From Bacillus sp. IITD106 (GTDB taxonomy: Bacteria > Bacillota > Bacilli > Bacillales > Bacillaceae_C): a stretch of DNA of 64,000 nucleotides. The stretch lies in assembly GCF_019459225.1 (NCBI RefSeq), contig NZ_JAIAZY010000004.1, positions 101,200 to 165,199 on the forward strand. The letters are read 5' to 3'. Positions 62,793-64,000 of the stretch are shown in pieces. Each line of letters starts with the position of its first letter. The first letter of the stretch is position 1. Below the pieces are notes generated by a model. It was not told the origin of the DNA, did no database searches, and saw only the letters and a program-made list of their open reading frames with translations. A program made the translations under genes and the position numbers.

Positions 62793-63977
62793 TCATATTA
62801 AAAGGGTAAGCAGGTACCCACCAATAGCACCAGTTACCACAATAATCCAAGGTGGGAGCTTCCAATAAACGAGCATACTAAATAATACTGCTGCAAAAGC
62901 AAAATCAATCGGTTTTAAGATAGAACTCGTCCAGATTGGCTCATAAAATGCAGCTATCAAAATCCCAACTACTGCAGCATTTACTCCCATCAAGGCTCCC
63001 TTTATTTTCGGGTTGCGACGAAGTTGATCCCAAAATGGAAGAGTACCCAAAATAAGTAGAAAAGCGGGTAAAAAGATGGCAATTGTTGCGATCACGCCTC
63101 CTGACCAACCATTCATAACTGCTCCTAAATAAGCCGCAAATGTAAATAAAGGTCCCGGTACAGCTTGAGCCGCTCCATAACCAGCAAGAAAAGATTCTTC
63201 ACTTAACCACCCGGTTGGTACAAATTCACGTTCCAGTAAAGGCAACACTACATGCCCTCCTCCAAACACAAGTGAACCGGAACGATAAAAACTATCGAAC
63301 ATCGCAACCCAATCTAATGAACTAATTTCTCTTAAAATAGGTAATAGAATTAGGAATCCAAAAAATAAAGATAAACATATGATTCCGATTTTACGAGAAA
63401 TGGGAAAATGAATGTTAGAGTTTTCTTCATCACTATGATTTTTATAAAGAACAAAACCAATAAAAGCTGACAGCAATATGACTCCAACTTGTGTGAAAGT
63501 AGTCTGCCATAATAGGATAAGCACTAATGCCATTAACGCTATCGCTTTTCTTTTTAAATCAGGAGTCAGCTTTTGCGCCATACCTAAAATCGCATGTCCC
63601 ACGACTGCAACAGCAACCAGTTTTAATCCATGTATCCAACCTGCATTTCCAATGTCAAAGCCTTTTAGAATAAGCGCAAATACGATTAGAGCAATCACCG
63701 AAGGAAGCGTAAATCCAAGAAATGAGATCATTCCTCCTAAAATCCCTGCACGCATTACCCCAATCCCTATCCCCACTTGGCTGCTTGCAGGACCGGGAAG
63801 AAATTGACATAAGGCCACTAAATCCGCGTAACTTTTTTCATCCATCCATTTTCTTCTTCGTATGTATTCTTCATGGAAATATCCTAGATGGGCGATTGGA
63901 CCACCGAAAGAGGTTAATCCGAGCTTTGTTGAAACGAATAATATTTCCAATAATGTTTTTAAATCTTTCTTCGCCAT
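62793..63977 (-). CDS. chrA: Chromate transporter ChrA
   Basis: CHR superfamily membrane protein of 394 aa with two homologous halves of about six helices each, the long-chain form. The first half has SFGGPIAHLGYFHEEY and LPGPASSQVGIGIG, the second VFGGGHVVLPLLEREF and AAQAVPGPLFTFAAYLG, the paired signature motifs. It exports chromate by proton- or sulfate-linked exchange in characterised relatives. GGGAGAAGG precedes the ATG. Its regulator (ChrI/PadR or ChrB) is not in the window; the DUF1259 gene follows. Confidence 0.9.
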   Translation of the reverse strand: MAKKDLKTLLEILFVSTKLGLTSFGGPIAHLGYFHEEYIRRRKWMDEKSYADLVALCQFLPGPASSQVGIGIGVMRAGILGGMISFLGFTLPSVIALIVFALILKGFDIGNAGWIHGLKLVAVAVVGHAILGMAQKLTPDLKRKAIALMALVLILLWQTTFTQVGVILLSAFIGFVLYKNHSDEENSNIHFPISRKIGIICLSLFFGFLILLPILREISSLDWVAMFDSFYRSGSLVFGGGHVVLPLLEREFVPTGWLSEESFLAGYGAAQAVPGPLFTFAAYLGAVMNGWSGGVIATIAIFLPAFLLILGTLPFWDQLRRNPKIKGALMGVNAAVVGILIAAFYEPIWTSSILKPIDFAFAAVLFSMLVYWKLPPWIIVVTGAIGGYLLTLLI

Positions 63978-64000
63978 CCAAACCTTCTCCCTTAAACGAT

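Overview
The window looks like chromosomal DNA of an endospore-type Bacillaceae (Bacillus in the broad sense, for example the Cytobacillus/Neobacillus/Peribacillus group; species not determined). The evidence is low GC, strong AGGAGG-type ribosome sites, frequent TTG and GTG starts, and many genes with close Bacillus subtilis relatives (GltC, TcyP, YlbL, YpuA, CatE, a CatR/YodB-type regulator, PyrP, BioY, KatA, PepT). No rRNA, tRNA, CRISPR array, prophage or intact insertion sequence was seen. The content is mostly core or metabolic chromosome, and about half of it is transcribed from each strand.

Layout. 1-3190: a sugar operon (Gfo/Idh/MocA dehydrogenase cut by the window edge, sugar-phosphate isomerase) downstream of a ROK regulator, with a dyad over the operon promoter. 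3439-7527: a cell-wall amino-sugar recycling operon (BadF-type MurNAc/GlcNAc kinase, AnmK, a double GNAT, an AmpC-like serine hydrolase). 7674-21368: small proteins and housekeeping genes (kinase-like APH protein, quinone oxidoreductase, BrkB, cystine transporter TcyP, chemoreceptor, LD-carboxypeptidase, SgrR-like regulator, ThDP enzyme, DUF1646 transporter). 21756-27826: M17 aminopeptidase, acyl-CoA dehydrogenase, YpuA and YlbL, then a 51-bp tandem array and a nucleobase deaminase. 27848-31118: a stand-alone purC-like gene, and GltC divergent from NADP-glutamate dehydrogenase. 31171-35164: serine hydrolase, ChbG/YdjC deacetylase, GlcD-like oxidase, and a cold-shock gene with a hairpin leader. 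35495-43376: a two-component system with two related membrane proteins, BirA-controlled bioY, an ECF sigma/anti-sigma operon, and a lactonase. 43611-49319: DinB, a catechol/quinone-stress locus (catE, mhqN-like, catR-like), pepT, and pyrP behind a PyrR attenuator. 49838-62127: sugar-acid metabolism (DegT aminotransferase, two ROK regulators, gluconokinase, 6-phosphogluconate dehydrogenase, KDPG aldolase, two Gfo/Idh/MocA dehydrogenases) with a PerR-box catalase in the middle. 62316-63977: chromate transporter ChrA with a DUF1259 protein.

Working together: gluconokinase and 6PGDH carry gluconate into the pentose-phosphate pathway, while KDPG aldolase would finish a uronate or Entner-Doudoroff branch whose other genes are outside the window. 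MurK-like kinase and AnmK both make sugar-6-phosphates from cell-wall debris. Several well-known Bacillus switches can be read directly: PyrR attenuator, BirA operator, PerR box, and a thiol-type CatR/YodB regulator with Cys6. The less explained material is intergenic: five short tandem arrays with periods of 20-21 or 51-52 bp, a family of approximately 200-bp dispersed repeats with one copy nested inside another, a long hairpin at the 5' end of the cold-shock mRNA, and three GGTAATGA boxes between gluconokinase and a ROK gene. I did not find one unmistakable new multi-gene system; the findings rank what deserves a second look.
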